This document shows positions 49,701-63,027 of a DNA stretch of 64,000 bases, one piece after another. Each line of letters opens with the position of its first letter. The first letter of the stretch is position 1. Origin of the DNA: Oreocharis arfaki (Eukaryota > Chordata > Aves > Passeriformes > Paramythiidae); contig VZRR01014165.1 in NCBI GenBank assembly GCA_013398015.1, positions 1,375,645 through 1,439,644 on the forward strand, read 5' to 3'. Below the pieces are notes generated by a model. That model was not told the origin of the DNA. It was given only the letters and a program-made list of their open reading frames with translations, and made no database searches. The translations under genes and the position numbers were made by a program.

Positions 49701-51712
49701 CATCCATCTTTTCTGTTGCTTTTGACACTTTCTGTAGTCAAGTAATGGTGAGCACAGGTAATATATTATTTATTTATTGAGCGTTGTGCACACTGGGAGG
49801 CAAATTAGTATTCTGTCCCTATTACTCACTGCTAGACACTGCATGCACTTGGAACACATTACCGCATTAGACCAGTTGTGAGGCTTTAAATTAGATTTGT
49901 GACTTGAAAGTTTGAATAAGAAAACTAATAGAACACAAAACGAAGCAGAGGGAAAATGAGATTAATTATCTACAACATTTGGAGTGAACTGTTGCTGATG
50001 CACTGTGTTGTAGAAGGCTATTTTTGTGCTACAAACATGCCTGAATTTTGCCAACATTAGGCTACTTGAATGGTTGTGAAAACACATTTATTTACAGTTT
50101 CTAACATAATAGACCTATTTTTAAAAATAAAAATAGATATTTTAAAAGTGTTGCATAATTTTCCCCTCTGTTGTTTTGCTTTTCTATTTTGAGATAAGAT
50201 GAATTGTAAGCACCACAGGGACTGTAGACAATAATAGTGGAAATAAAAATGCTGAATTAGAGGAAAATTAGGCAAGAATTTTTAACGCAAACTTGTTTGT
50301 TTTGTGTCATGTTAACAGTATAAGATAAAATTATGTATTCACTGAATACCTCAATGCAGTTTTTGAACAGGGAACTGTACACACAATGCAAAACCAGATA
50401 ATTTTTTCACCCTTTCCATTTTCTGTCTCACCCCTATGAAAGACTGTCTCACATTCAGTATGAAAAAATAGTAAAGACTAACACTGGCAGTAGCCAAATT
50501 GCACGTTTACAAGTCTGATTTATCATCACCTCTGCAAAGGCTGAGCTCTCGTTTCATTTCTAAAACCATTTCCCAGTGATTTAGGCAATTCAGGTAGACT
50601 GAGACAAATCACCAGCAAATAGTATTGAGTTCAGGGACCTTTAGGCTTACGTCACTAGCGTTTCTTTTACTTGTTCCTTCGTTTCTTACTTGTTCCTTAC
50701 TTCTTTTCTTATTGAGACTGCTGATATTTAATAAATGAAAATTTATGGTGGAACATCAAAAATGTTCAAACAAACCATAGCCTGCCCCAAATGAATTTCA
50801 TCTGTTTTGCTGTATAGTATTCCCTCTTCAATATTTGTACGTCTTTTTCTTTACATAAATAGCCTTCATCTACTGTAAACACTTTTTTTTACTATTTCCA
50901 TATAATTTATTTCTTCTAGTTTATTGGATCAGAAAAATATTTTCTACAGTGTTTAGACTTCCAGGAAGCATGGCTAAACTAATATCTAATTCCTGTGCCT
51001 ATACAAAAAGAATACGTATTAAGAAGTAGTGTATAACCCTGGTGTATTTTTAAAATTCAGTATCTAAAACTGGAGGACAAGTTATGGATGAAGAAAAATG
51101 AGATAAAATCTCTTTCTTTTTATATTCATATATGCACAGTTACACTGACTACACCCACACATATATATGTATGATTGAAATGTGTTTAAGATGCTTTGTC
51201 AGGTGTCACAAACACATACTTTTTCTTCAAAAAGTATTTACTTTCCTAAAAATACATGAGTTATAAAGAAAGTTTGTTGCATCTTGCTGTTATATTTTGA
51301 AAGAACAAAGATATACAAAAAAAAAGAGGAAGTAATGTGCAAACAGTGATAGCTAAGGAATTCAGACAGTTGATAAGGGTAGTTAAGATAAATATGTGTG
51401 AAACATATATATATTTGTGGACTTCTGTTCAGAAGCAAAACTAGTGATACTTATTGAAACTGATATTAAACAGAGATGGCAAAATCATGTACCATGATGC
51501 AGAAAAGGCAAAATTATTTAATACATGTTTATGCTGGGCATCAGCAGGAAAACAATAACAATAAAAACAAAGACTCCTTTGTTTGGACAAGGACTCCTTT
51601 TTCCTGAGCCTCCTTAGAATCTTAAATATCAGACTTGATATTGATAATTATATTTATTACAAAGGGTAATAAAAATTTTTATGAAGTTAAGCATTTATTT
51701 AAATGCAGAACT

Positions 51713-51755
51713 AGAACACTTGAGTAAGAAGAACACTCGAGTAGAACACTCTAAG
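51713..51755 (+). repeat. Short imperfect tandem repeat
   Basis: Three copies of agaacactNgagta-like units, with changed spacing between them. Confidence 0.65.
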
Positions 51756-51839
51756 AATACCCAAGGAATTATCCACAAATGTCTCTGAGCTGTTTAAAAT
51801 AGATTTTTTCAAACAGAAAAAATGGAAAACTGACAGAGG

Positions 51840-53330
51840 GTTTCAAAACAGCTGAACTGCTGTACTGGTGTTTCAAAAGGTTACAGGAGAGGAAATTAAA
51901 GGACGGCTAGGTTGATATCAATCTCAGACGGTTATCAAAAAGCTGGCGTGGATGTAATCAGTAAATAATTAAGAGTCAGTAACATTCAAAATTAATGTCA
52001 ACCAATGCAGCTTAATGGAAAATAAGCATTCTTTTACAAAATCTTTACTGTTTTTTATGAGATTACAACATCGGTTGATAAAGGTCAGTTTGCTGAATAA
52101 AATATTCAGGCTTCTGCAGGGTACTTGGCTTCACATCACATGACTTCATGATTTTAAAAAAACATCTATTATAAAAGGAAGATATCCATATTTCATATAC
52201 ATATAATTGTCTCTACTACTAAGTTGCAGTAAGAAACTAGATGAGAAATTATTAGCCACTATGGATGGAATTTCTTGTGATTTCACGAATATATCTCAGC
52301 CCAAGGTTATTCACTGTCTATATTGGTAATTCAGTATAAAATATAAATGAACAGTGAGTAAAATTACTAAAAATACCAGAATAGAAAAAGTGGCAATCAA
52401 TAAATAAGGAGGTAAGCCAGGTAAACACATAAAGGTGAGACATTTTAGTAGAATGAAGTACATTTTAACACTTTAGTTTTCAAGATGAAGGGGTGAAAGG
52501 TTGTGTCAGAATAAACATCAGATCACACTAATGTGATTCGAGCTGATCTAACTACTAGGTGCTTATCCAAGCTGCACTCTCCCTAGACTGAAAAACATAA
52601 AGAGTTTCTCCTTTTCCTGTACACTGGAAAGTGAGGTTGATTTCTTCCTCTACTTCTTCCAAGAAGCAGAAGGAAGGAAGAATATATAGTAGAGGATAGA
52701 GCTGGCAATTTGACATATGACCTTTACAGTTCCGTGGCATTTGCCACCTATAACCCTGCCTTCCCTGCTGTCACTCACTACAGCTAACATGATCCTCCCA
52801 AGGTTTTTACTCTAATCCTTATTTCCAATTTTACCTCTCACTTTGTACCTCCCTTTTTCATCCTCGTAGGTATCTTCATTTCAAGTCCACAAGTGTGAAA
52901 CCTCATGTCAGTACTCCTCCCAAGATAATCATTAGAATTCATTTACCCAGATGTCATTCAGAAATTAAGCTTCATCACCAGCTATGCAAGAAGAAAAGTA
53001 GTATTTCTGCACCACAAGATGATATTAATGATGCTATTACTTGACTACTATGACAAGTTCTGATGCTTGTACTTCAGAAAAGATGTTACAATTTTAGAAG
53101 CTTTTGAAAATAATAACTGGAACGAGGAAGGATGAAGAAAATGGCTCATGCGAAAAAGCTGCAAAAGCTGCATGTATTGTATTTCTTCAAGGACATGACT
53201 TCATCACAATCTACGAATGCCTAGCTGAGAAACTTTGTGGCATTAGGCAGAACGAGATGCAGCAGTTTGAAGGCAAAGTTAGGTAAATTAGACTAGATAT
53301 AAAGGTCATTTCAGAGAGATCCAAACAGAA
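51840..53330 (+). mobile_element. Ancient CR1-family LINE relic (RT region to near 3' end), two segments
   Basis: The first segment (about 51840-52530) follows the RT of an old archosaur CR1: gagattacaacatcggttga and taaaggtcagtttgctg at 52060-52098, a degraded 'DFCKA-DLVPHD' block at 52108-52150, and ggttattcactgtctatatt and a agtggcaatcaataaataag block at 52304-52410. The second (about 53060-53330) has ttcagaaaagatgttacaat, a acatgacttcatcacaatct block and gttaggtaaattagactaga, which belong downstream in the same family. The 0.5 kb between them does not read as CR1 and may be an insertion. The frame 53104-53286 lies in it and is not a gene. Confidence 0.65.
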
Positions 53331-54221
53331 GAACTTCTCTAGGAAAACAATGGCTTCTCAATTGAGTTTAGTTACAAAATTTAGCTATTGAAAAAATAAA
53401 TTCAGAAAGAAGTTAGCAACATGGTTGCTAAGTGCATTTTTGTGGTCTGTATCACCTAAAATAAATAAGATTAAGTAACTGTAACAGTCCTCTTGGTTTT
53501 AAAATCTTAGTAATTCTCTATATACAGCCTTTCCTCACTTTTGGATGCCTGGCACTTTCTAGTTAATAGCTAAGAACATTGAGACAGTCACTTGACAAAG
53601 TATCTGAACACCTACAGTGCATTTTCTATGGAATTTTGAAATTCATCTGAAGAAATTTTCTGGAAATACTCTCCTGAACTGCTACTAGTACCTACTTAAC
53701 TTGAAGAAGCCTTCTTAGGCACAAGATCGTCCTTCTCTGAGCTCAATGTTTATGTGCTTTCATCCTGCATCCATATGTGCTTTATCCAGATGAACAAACC
53801 AGCCATTTTTGAGAAAGGGCTGGTGGGTATCTGTTATAGCTCGGACATCCGTAGTAAATCTGGACAGCTGGCCACTCTAGATGGTTTAATCACCCATGCT
53901 ACTTTCAGAATAGGAGCTTTCTTGGCTCTGAATTGTCCCATACTGGGTAATTGTTTGGTGTAGTCTTGATGGTCTGTAATGTGTAATTTCACCCCAGGAC
54001 CATTTACCAGAACAAGACACATTCGTTCCTTGACCTTCTGGCTAGACTCAGATCAGAGAAACACCACTACGTTACAAGGGTAGTTTGAATTATTTTCATC
54101 ACTCATATTAAAATGTTCCTATTTTGCATGAGACTATATGGGGTTCATATGGGATTCCTCAAAAAAGTTAACAGTTATGCAAATCAGAAAACTCTTGCCC
54201 AGCATGCACAGACTCTCACTG
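53331..54221. other. Non-coding DNA, nothing recognised
   Basis: There is no named repeat. Frames at 53754-53963 and its minus-strand shadow have no domain features. Confidence 0.5.
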
Positions 54222-54652
54222 GAGGAAGAGGCCAGGTCTCACTTGGCTGCAACCTCCTTTTGGATGGCTGTAGAGAGTGATAAGGTCTTTCCTGAGCCTC
54301 CTTCTCTTCAGGCTTAACCACCCCGGCTCCCTCAGCTGGTCCTCAAAAGACTTACTCTCTAGACCCTTTACAAGCTTTGTTGTGCTCCTCTGGAATCACT
54401 CCAGCACCTCAATGTCCTTCTTGTAGTAAGGGCCCAAGAACTGAGCATAGAACTTGAGGTGTGCCTGCACCAGTGCCAAGTACAAGGCGGCAATCACTGC
54501 CATGATCCTCCTGGCCACACTATTGCTGATATGGGCCAGGCTGCCATTGGGCTTCCTGGCCATCTGGGCACACATTGGATCATGTTCAGTCGTTGGACTG
54601 TTGACCAACCTCCCGAGGTCCTTTCCATTGGGCCTCTTTCCAGCCACTCTAG
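54222..54652 (-). mobile_element. CR1 LINE, ORF2 C-terminal region, truncated at both ends
   Basis: The plus strand is reversed CR1: gcaacctccttttggatggc, gcctccttctcttcaggctt, agcacctcaatgtccttctt, gatcctcctggccacact and aggtcctttccattgggcct. The minus-strand frame 54647-54396 reads the 'LVQAHLKFYAQFLGPYYKKDIEVLE' block, with a usual form of LVRPHLEYCVQFW. The 3' UTR is missing, so the copy was cut by later deletion. It is non-functional. Confidence 0.9.
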
Positions 54653-57600
54653 TGATATAGATGTCTTTCTATTGCCAAAGGCAACAAAATCTTGCCATTC
54701 CTAGTGTCATCTTTTCTGCGCTTGATTGGTCTACTTACCCACCCTTGAGGCTTTGTCTGCTAAACCAGCTACAAAAGTTACTGGAGAACAAAGCCCACTT
54801 AACTCGCATTTTAGATGCAACAAAAATCAGAATGATTAGATAATTCTTAGCACCAATTCAGACGTAAAAAGGAAAAAAATAAAGAAGGGAAAACAAAGAA
54901 AGAGACAGAATCTTAAAATATTAAAAATTACTATTAGTTTAAGAATAACATGTTTAAATTTTTCAGATGAGATTCAAAAAATAAACTTAGATAATTCTGC
55001 AGCTCTGTCCTCCAAGACTCTTTAATTTGGGCTTGTCAAACTAATTTTGCCCAACAAACACATTTTAGATATCATTGAGTGCAAAAGGGTGGTTTGATAG
55101 CCTGGTGGCTAAATATGCTGGGAAGAACAATATAGCATCCACTTTCTATTTTCCTGAGCATATGGTGATGTGACTCAAAAGACCTTATTTAAAAGGGAAG
55201 TTAAACTTCAGTCCAGTCTAGGTTACAGAGTGGGGGAAAAAAAGAGATTTGTAGTTCTTTTCTCTGAGGAGAGTAAATGAATTGATGAGCTAAACAGTAA
55301 AAAAGAGGTTCTTCCATCTCTGTAATATTTTTAGTGTGTCCTCTAATGATTTTTATTCTTTGTTTCTAAATGCAGTTCTTGAGTTTAAGCTTTTCTTTGT
55401 TGTCGTTCTTTGTTTTATTTTATTTAGATTTTGTTGCTTAATAAAAACCAGGATTTTTTAATTATCCAAAAGGCACGAGACTTAGCATGTAGGCCTATCC
55501 AATTTCCCACCACTTTCTTGATCTAACTGAGCTCATGAATATATGTGATGATACACATATATCTATGCACATATATATCTATGTATACACATATATACAC
55601 ATATGTGCACCTATACATTTCAAAAGCCTACAAAAGCTTGTAGGTAACTACAAATTAGTGACTAAAGAACAGCCATACAATATCTCAGATTATTTTAATT
55701 CTTGGTTTAGTCACATTCCAAAAGTTAGGCCCAACAGCTCTTTTCCCACATGAACAGAAATATAGTGAGAAAGCCCGAGGAAGAGCTTATGCGTATACAC
55801 TGCAGAAGAACATTTTGACTTTCAGGTATAACGGTTCAAACCGCAAACAAAAAGGCAGCTAGGAAGGCCTAAAACTTACAATAATGGTGAAAGGGAGGAC
55901 TCATTTAATAGAAAATGTAGTATAATATTGTGAGGAAGATAAAGGCTGTCATTGGTATTTATGTCTTTTATATGTTAGCAGAGATATTGGAGACAGAGGT
56001 AGAGAACTGAGAGTCATGGAACTGTAAATATTGAGAATAACCAGGAGAATCAGAAAAAACGGTGAGATTACATTGTTCATTAAAGGTAGGATAAGAGTAT
56101 ACAAATTACTGCTTCAAAGAGTACAAGAAAAGCACATTTTTAGAGGAGCATAATGAGTATTACGGAAAAATAATATAGTTCCATTTTCTGAAAACCATGC
56201 AAGAGTTTCTCAGTTACAAAGCTGCATCATATGTGTAATAGGGAAGGTTTAATTGCTTAAATAATTTAAAACGAGACCGAATAACATGCTTTGAAATAAT
56301 ATTGTACCAGGCAGAGAATGAACTAGTAGACCTTACCCTTTTAAGATGTCTCTGTCACTTCAGTGCTTTATCCTAATCCATTTAATTAGTTATGAAAACA
56401 TTAATCAATAGGCTCTTTTCTGCCAGTTCAAAAATGAGAGCTTCTGAAACAGTTATTATAAAAATGCTATATATATAACAGCCATCAATTTTTAAATTTT
56501 GTTTTAATAGGTGGTACTACACTTTCATGAAGCCTTTCTTCAATTTTTTTTCTTCTGAACTGAAGAAGTTCTTAACATTATTTTGAGAACAGTATCAGGT
56601 CAGTATTACAAGTGTGGGAGTGTCTACAGGGCTTTTTGTGGATTGTGACCCCTCCCTTTTTTTACATTTCTAAATGGGTTTTTTATGAATTAAAATATTA
56701 ATTTTGAAATAAGGATCAGAGTTTCTGCTGTTCCTAAGACAAGAAGTATGTTTACATACACTACATCATTCTTGTTTTTCTTTGAGAAGCAGTGGCACCA
56801 GAAAACATAAGATAAGATATATCCACATTGCTGAACTTGCCTGTTAATGATAATATGAGAAATGGCAAAATGTCTTTGAGAACATGAAGTAGCAGTGTGT
56901 GTACAAGAGTATAATTTCATACAGGAATCCATTTACATTGGAAACTGGTTTTGTGTGAGAGAAAGGAAGATTATTAAAAATGGGGTGTAGACAGAAGGAC
57001 ACATACTAGTGCTGCTAAAACAACTAAGAAGAGAAAAAATTGTGCAAGTCAGTTATTTATATTATTGGGGTTTGGGAGGGGCATCTGAATTCCAAAGAAA
57101 CCAATACTATTTTGGATATATTATAAACAGAAAACTTTAATGGCAAAGCACCATTAGTCCTGTACAATCTTCATGTTAATCTTCACATTGTATGCTTTTG
57201 CATAACAATAGTATCAGTTGGCTTTTCAATATTTTTAAGAGCAATCATTTCTAACAATGACAGTGACAGCCACTATAAAGTTGCCGTTTTTTTCCCACTG
57301 AACTAATAATGAAAATAGTTTAGCAGAATACATTTAAAGAGCTAGTCTTTATGATTGTCATATTAACAAGCATTTACACTTATGCCTAAAACTATTCTTA
57401 TTTTTATAAGGAAATATAATAAATAAATAAGGAAGTCTTTAGCTTTAATGAATAGGTTAAATTTCAACTAATCATATAGTTAAAACTGCTGCTCTGCTAA
57501 ATATAAGATATAAACAAATGTTTTCTTACCCTTTATTTCTTAACTGTGTTGTATTGCCATACATTTCCAGCTGTATAATAATGATTAAGAAATGTATTGA

Positions 57601-58480
57601 GAGAAGAATTTAAGACATTAGTCTTCTTTTTTGTTTTTGAGAATACATGCCAAATTCGATATTGACACTCCAAGACAGGCCTTAGGCTGTTCTAAATGTT
57701 ATTACCAACTCTCTTTAGGTTCAAAGATCTTTTGATGTGTCCTGCATAGGGATTGATGTTCACCTGCTAAATTGGAGATTTGAAAAATGAGGTTTGGATC
57801 TGGAAATTGTGAAGATATTGCCAAGTGATACGTTATTCAACTTTATTGTTATTATTTATATAAGAAAATTTTTGAGAAGTTCTGCAGATAAAGAGCAAAC
57901 TTTTTGAAAAATTCCTAAGAAAAAACAATATTGATATGAAAAGGTATGAGAGAAAAGTTGATCATTGCTTCATAATACCCGCTGTCTTTGCACTGCTTTG
58001 ACTAACAGTGAGAGCAACAACAGTATGTTTTTCTGTAGAGGAGACTCTCCATTTTTGGCAGACTTTGCCAATAAATTCAAAAGTTAGAAGCTTCAAATCA
58101 GGGTCACAGCCAGGATAAAAATCTTGGTGCTTTGGCTACAAAGAAAATACTGAATAACAGTTTCAAATTGGCTTTCTTATAAAATGGTGATGTTAGAACT
58201 ATAGGAGACCATCAGCTGTGCAAATCAGACTTTCTAGAGTCAAAATATTAGTTTACTTTTCATGAATCAGTTTTGATCCTGAAATGAGTAGGCACCTTTC
58301 CAGCTGAGCTTACTGAGAGTGACAGCCCTGGTCTATGATTAGGCATAGTGGTCAACAATCGCTGTAGCAAAAATAACTGAGATGTATAAAATAGGTGAAG
58401 TCCAGTTGCTGCTCACTTTCTCAAACACTGATAGTGAGAGAGATGGGAGCTTTCAGCAGGCATTTTGTGACAGTGCCTGC
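54653..58480. other. AT-rich non-coding DNA with a TA/CA microsatellite
   Basis: Nothing was recognised except the microsatellite at 55545-55616. Frames up to 80 codons have no features. Confidence 0.55.
55545..55616 (+). repeat. (TA/CA)n compound microsatellite
   Basis: Alternating ca, ta and atct units over about 70 bases. Confidence 0.85.
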
Positions 58481-58594
58481 GCTCTCCCTTGGCAGATAGC
58501 CAGGATAACTTCAAAATAAAAATGAGAGTGCACATGGTGTTTATGGAGATTAAACATAGTCAAAATGGTCTGGAAGGTGTTTGCACTAAAAATG

Positions 58595-58865
58595 CTCACA
58601 TTGGGGATCTAAGTCCAGCCCAGACAGGGCAGCCCAACCTCACAAAGGGGTGCTGGGGGAGGGCCTGTACCCACAGTGAGATGTCACATGTGACCAGCAC
58701 TCAGCCACCTCCCTTCTAGGTACAGTGGACCTTGTGGGGGGCTTTGCCACACAGAGCTGGAGGGCACGCATCTCTCGCAGGAGGCGAGCAACTGGGAAAC
58801 CTGTACTGCCAGAGAGGGATGCCAGTGACCTCTGGCTGAGGTGTAGGGGAACTGTAGGGAGACAC
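58595..58865. other. GC-rich patch, unassigned
   Basis: This GC-rich segment stands out from AT-rich neighbours. Short frames exist on both strands (58489-58719 and 58725-58913 plus, 58867-58640 minus) but none has a recognisable domain. It could be an LTR, a decayed retrocopy or an exon. I could not find TG...CA ends with a target duplication. Confidence 0.3.
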
Positions 58866-61800
58866 AAAAATTTCGGAAGGTTTAGTTACAGAAGGGTATT
58901 TAGAAACTTGTAGGAGCTTATTAGCATTTTGAAAGTGTCTAGCATTGTAGTTTAACTGTTGTATTACTGATATTGATCCTGAATATATAGCTCACTGATT
59001 TCTGGATAATTACATGTCATTAATAAATCACTAAACTGCTTTGATCTTAATTTAGTTTAAACTATTTGAACTGAGCAATTTTTTCCAGCAACACAATTCA
59101 GGGCATCGAAATGTTGAAATATCTTCAAGAGTTTCTGTTCCTCTCTGTTAAAGCAGTAGTTTTTGACTGTTCTAACTTACAAGACTTACAAAAAAAAGAT
59201 TGAAGTATATCCGAATTAATGCAACCAGCAACAGAATCTGAACAGGTATCTGCATTGCAGTGAATGAAGCTGCAAGACTCCATCCACATATTAAAGAAAT
59301 TACCACAACTGGAACAGCAATCCCTGGAGCAGGAACATTTAAATGAGAGAAACTGGGTTTTAAAATCTTGTTCTGGAGAGCTGTACTGTTTCCAACAGGG
59401 AAAGGTGGTTGCTAAAAGCTCTCAAACTTTGTTGAAGTTGCTAAGCAATGATCAGGAAAAAACTACAGCATCCTACCAATGCTGTGTAAGTGCTCAGGTT
59501 TTCTTGTTTTGTCTTTGTTTCTGTTTTTTCTCCAAGGGGTGAAGGACTGGATGATCATGAAGGTGTGTTAAATTATGGGCTATTTTTTGCAAAGCAGGAG
59601 CTGCAGGCAAGCGTCCAGACATCACGAAAGTGCTTCTATTTTACATAGATCACAGAAAAGAAACAGAAGAATTACGTAGGGCAGGCTATAAAGGGACTCA
59701 ATAAACAAATAATTTCAGTTATCTCATACTGATTAAGTAGGTCTGGTCTCAGTTAGTGCATGTAGCCAGGGAAAGAAGAGGTGCAAGGTCCTCACACAGA
59801 GAAAAAGGTCTGTTAATGATGAGGTCTGGCAAAGGATCTTTACTTTTAGATCACTGCAAGCAAATAGCTCTTAGTGTTTCCCCCACTTATTTTTATTTTA
59901 CGCTTTCATGGTGCTACACAGCCATTTGAATGAAATTAGACAACAAAACTACTTTATGCAACGGTCTTTTTTTTTCCTCGTAGTCTGGTTATCAACGTCT
60001 TGCACCGGCAAACAACAGGCATGTTGCCCCAAGCTCTGCCTGCTGTACTCACAGCCAGCCCTCCTCCCCCTCTGCTGTCACTCCTGCTGAGACTAACAGC
60101 AACCATGTGTCACCTCAGCTCCTCTTAAACTCGTTGATTCTCCTGAGAAAATCCACCTGTCTCTGCAAATCTGTTAACTGATTGTCTCCTACCATAGCGA
60201 ACTGACAACACTTAATACATTCTCTTACCTGTTACTTCTTAATATTCACGTGCACTGCATATACAATATGCACCAACTGCAACTGGTGTCATAGCAGATG
60301 GATAAAGCAAAAAGTGTATATATTAGAGGAGAAAAAGCTATGGGGTTCTTTCGTCCATTTTTTTTCTCTTCTAAGTAAGCAAGACACTTTTTCTGTGCTG
60401 TTTCCATTCAAAGCCCCTTGGTACCTAAACAAGATAGAACAATTTCAGACACAGATTTCTTTTTATTTATTAAATTTTAAAGAATAACAGTAGCTTTTTG
60501 TTGCTCACATTTTTCAATAACTATTACATTTCTATTCTGCCAGAAAGACTCATTTCTGTCTGCCAATCAGTGTCAACAGCCAATCTCATCAATGTAACTG
60601 GACATTTATTTCATGAAATTAACTTACATTCTGGTTAACATTATTGATTATGACAAGTGATACTGTAGAATTACTAACTGGGTAACTTCAAACATATGGA
60701 AAATCTCATTTCTGATTTCTCAACAATGTGGTTATCCAGGAGAGAAAGTCATAGTAGAAAACGGTACAGAGTGTAACAGTCATCAAAATATAAAATAATA
60801 ATTGCTGCTCTACTGGTACCTTGATATATAATTAAACAATACATATTTTAAGAAGTCTCAGATTGCATATCCCCATGGCAGGCAACTACTTCCATAGGGA
60901 GCATTTCATAAATGGAGGAAATTAATGGGCTAAAAGCCAAATTATCACAGACATTGACAAAAGCAAAGGAAAAAATCAGCGTGAAGGATAATACTCCAGC
61001 CTTGACTTGTTCCATTATACTTAGGCATTACAGAGAGGCTCTCAGGTCACTGAATGATTTGTTCTGCAGTACGTGTAACTGTGCACAATAGGCTAAGTGA
61101 AAGGCAGTATCCATCATAACTTTAAATTGCCTTGCTTTTGTCAGTTTGTGCTGTGCCTTTAACATTATTTAAGTATACTGTAGGGAATATTGTTACTAAA
61201 GACAGATTGTTCCTGAATTACTCAACCTAAAGGAATCTAAAAGAATATACCTAAAAGATCAAAAATGCCAGGTGTGTGGTACCTAAGCTTATTATCTGAA
61301 TTTGAGTGACTTATCTTGCATATATATTGCCATGTCTATTAATTTGTTTGACAGACATCAGCTGCAATATTAAAGAAAGGAAGCTGGCCGAAGAAGCAAG
61401 GGAGAAATATTGAGCAGCAAAGCATGTTGGTGTTTTTTCAGCTTTGTTTTGGTTCTTTTTGGTTTGTTTGGTCTTTTGTTGGGTTTTTTTTTTTTTTTTG
61501 GGGGGGGGGTAAATTATTTTCTCCCTGACCAACTTTTCCTTTAATTTAAATAATTATTATGTTAACAGAATGGGTGTCTGTTTCAGGACTTTGATGAATG
61601 ATGATGCACGGACTGGTGGATAAGTGCACACTATGTCAGTCTCATCTTTAGGGTGTGGAGAATAGCCTTCTGATTTCAACATCAAACCTGAAACATTCTT
61701 GAACTAATATGACGATATCATGGAGTTACAAATTCTAAAATTAATCGTTTAAAAAAATCAGGCTCTAAATCCAGCAAAGATACTGAATGTTGCACTTTTC

Positions 61801-62028
61801 TGATGGTGGATTCACAGTGGGTTTCATGAACAGACATGGAAACAGATGTGAACACAGAAGGGTGGACAGTGCCTGCCTCCAAGTACAATTTCAAGAAAGC
61901 TGGGGGCTTAAGGTAGAGCTTAAACACCATAAAAAAGGAGTAGATATGAGAGTAGTACTGCGGCCTTCTAGTTGCATGTTCTGTTTTATACCTTAATGTG
62001 AGTTCTATTTAATATATTTTTTAATTAT
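58866..62028. other. AT-rich non-coding DNA
   Basis: No named element apart from the T/G tract at 61431-61509. A caggctctaaatccagcaa block near 61759 resembles the edge of an old sauropsid repeat, but too weakly to call. Confidence 0.5.
61431..61509. repeat. Poly-T/poly-G low-complexity tract
   Basis: T-rich sequence with regular G interruptions ends in T16 (61484-61499) followed directly by G10 (61500-61509). Confidence 0.9.
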
Positions 62029-62793
62029 TTGGACAAAGGGATCAAATGTACCCTCAGCCAGTTTGCAGGTGACACCAGGTTGGGTGGGAATGTTGATCTG
62101 CTGAAGCACAGGAAGGCTGAACGAATGGGCTGAGGCCAACTGGATGAAGATCAACAAGGCCAGGTGCCTGGTCAAAACAACCCCCTGTAGTGTTATGGGC
62201 TGAGGGAAGAGTGGCTGGAAAGAGGGCCAGGAGAAAAGGACCTGGGGGGTTGGTTGACACCCAGCTGAACACTAGCCAGCATGTGCCAAGAAGGCCAATG
62301 GCATCCTGGCCTGTATCAGCAATAATGTGGCCAGCAGGACCAGGGCACTGATCGTCCCCCTGTACTCAGCACTGGTGAAGCCACACCTTCAGTGTTGTAT
62401 TCAGTTCTGGGCCCCTCAATTCAAGGACACTGAGGTGCTGGAGCACATCCGGAAAAGGGCAACAAAGCTGATGAAGGGTCTGGTGCACAAGTCTGATGAG
62501 GAGCAGCTGAGGGAGCTTGGGTTGTTTAGCCTGGAGAACACTGTCCCTCTCTAACAGCTACCTGAAAGGAAGTTGTTGAGAGGTAGGATATTAGGAAAAA
62601 TTTCTTCACTAAAAGGGTTGTCAAGCCTTGGAACACGCTGACCAGGGAGAAACTGAGTCATCATCCCTGGAATTATGAAAACTTTATGGCATTGTTTAGT
62701 GTTTCAGCAGTAGATTTAGCAGTGATAGGTTAACACCTGCACTCTATGATCTTGAAGTTGTTTTCCAACCTACATGATTCTATAATTCTATAA
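62029..62793 (+). mobile_element. CR1 LINE, 3' part of ORF2 plus 3' UTR
   Basis: Starts just upstream of the RT active site. The frame reads LSQFAGDTRLGGNVDLL, where intact CR1 has FADDTKLGG: the first catalytic aspartate of the pair is replaced by glycine. A stop follows within 20 codons. The C-terminal block LIVPLYSALVKPHLQCCIQFW appears in the frame 62327-62554, then the 3' UTR, with a deletion near 62575, and the tail gattctataattctataacc (62777-62796). A dead copy. Confidence 0.92.
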
Positions 62794-63027
62794 CCACTGA
62801 ACTACATGGCGCGCATAAAATATCTCACTTCCATTGGCTCTGACCTATTGCAGTTCAGACAAGAATTTGGATTTGAAATCATCCCAGTGTTAAGGCTCTA
62901 AGTAGGACACTGTTAAAACTCAAGGTGTTGAACACATGTGAACAAGAAGGAGCTTTAGGTGTCTGCAGGCCTAGATAGCCAGCTTAGTAGAAATTTAGAA
63001 GAGCTAATTGATATTTTAATATTCACA

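Larger units (their letters stand above)
41178..51839. other. Long AT-rich stretch, little recognised
   Basis: About 10.7 kb without CR1 or LTR copies that I can identify. It holds an A16 run (42548-42563), a TA-rich tract (42960-42992), a GC-rich patch (43020-43400), a strong short hairpin (46713-46742) and short direct repeats at 51713-51755. The longest frame, 45652-46011 (119 codons), ends in a phenylalanine-rich tail and has no family features. Confidence 0.5.
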
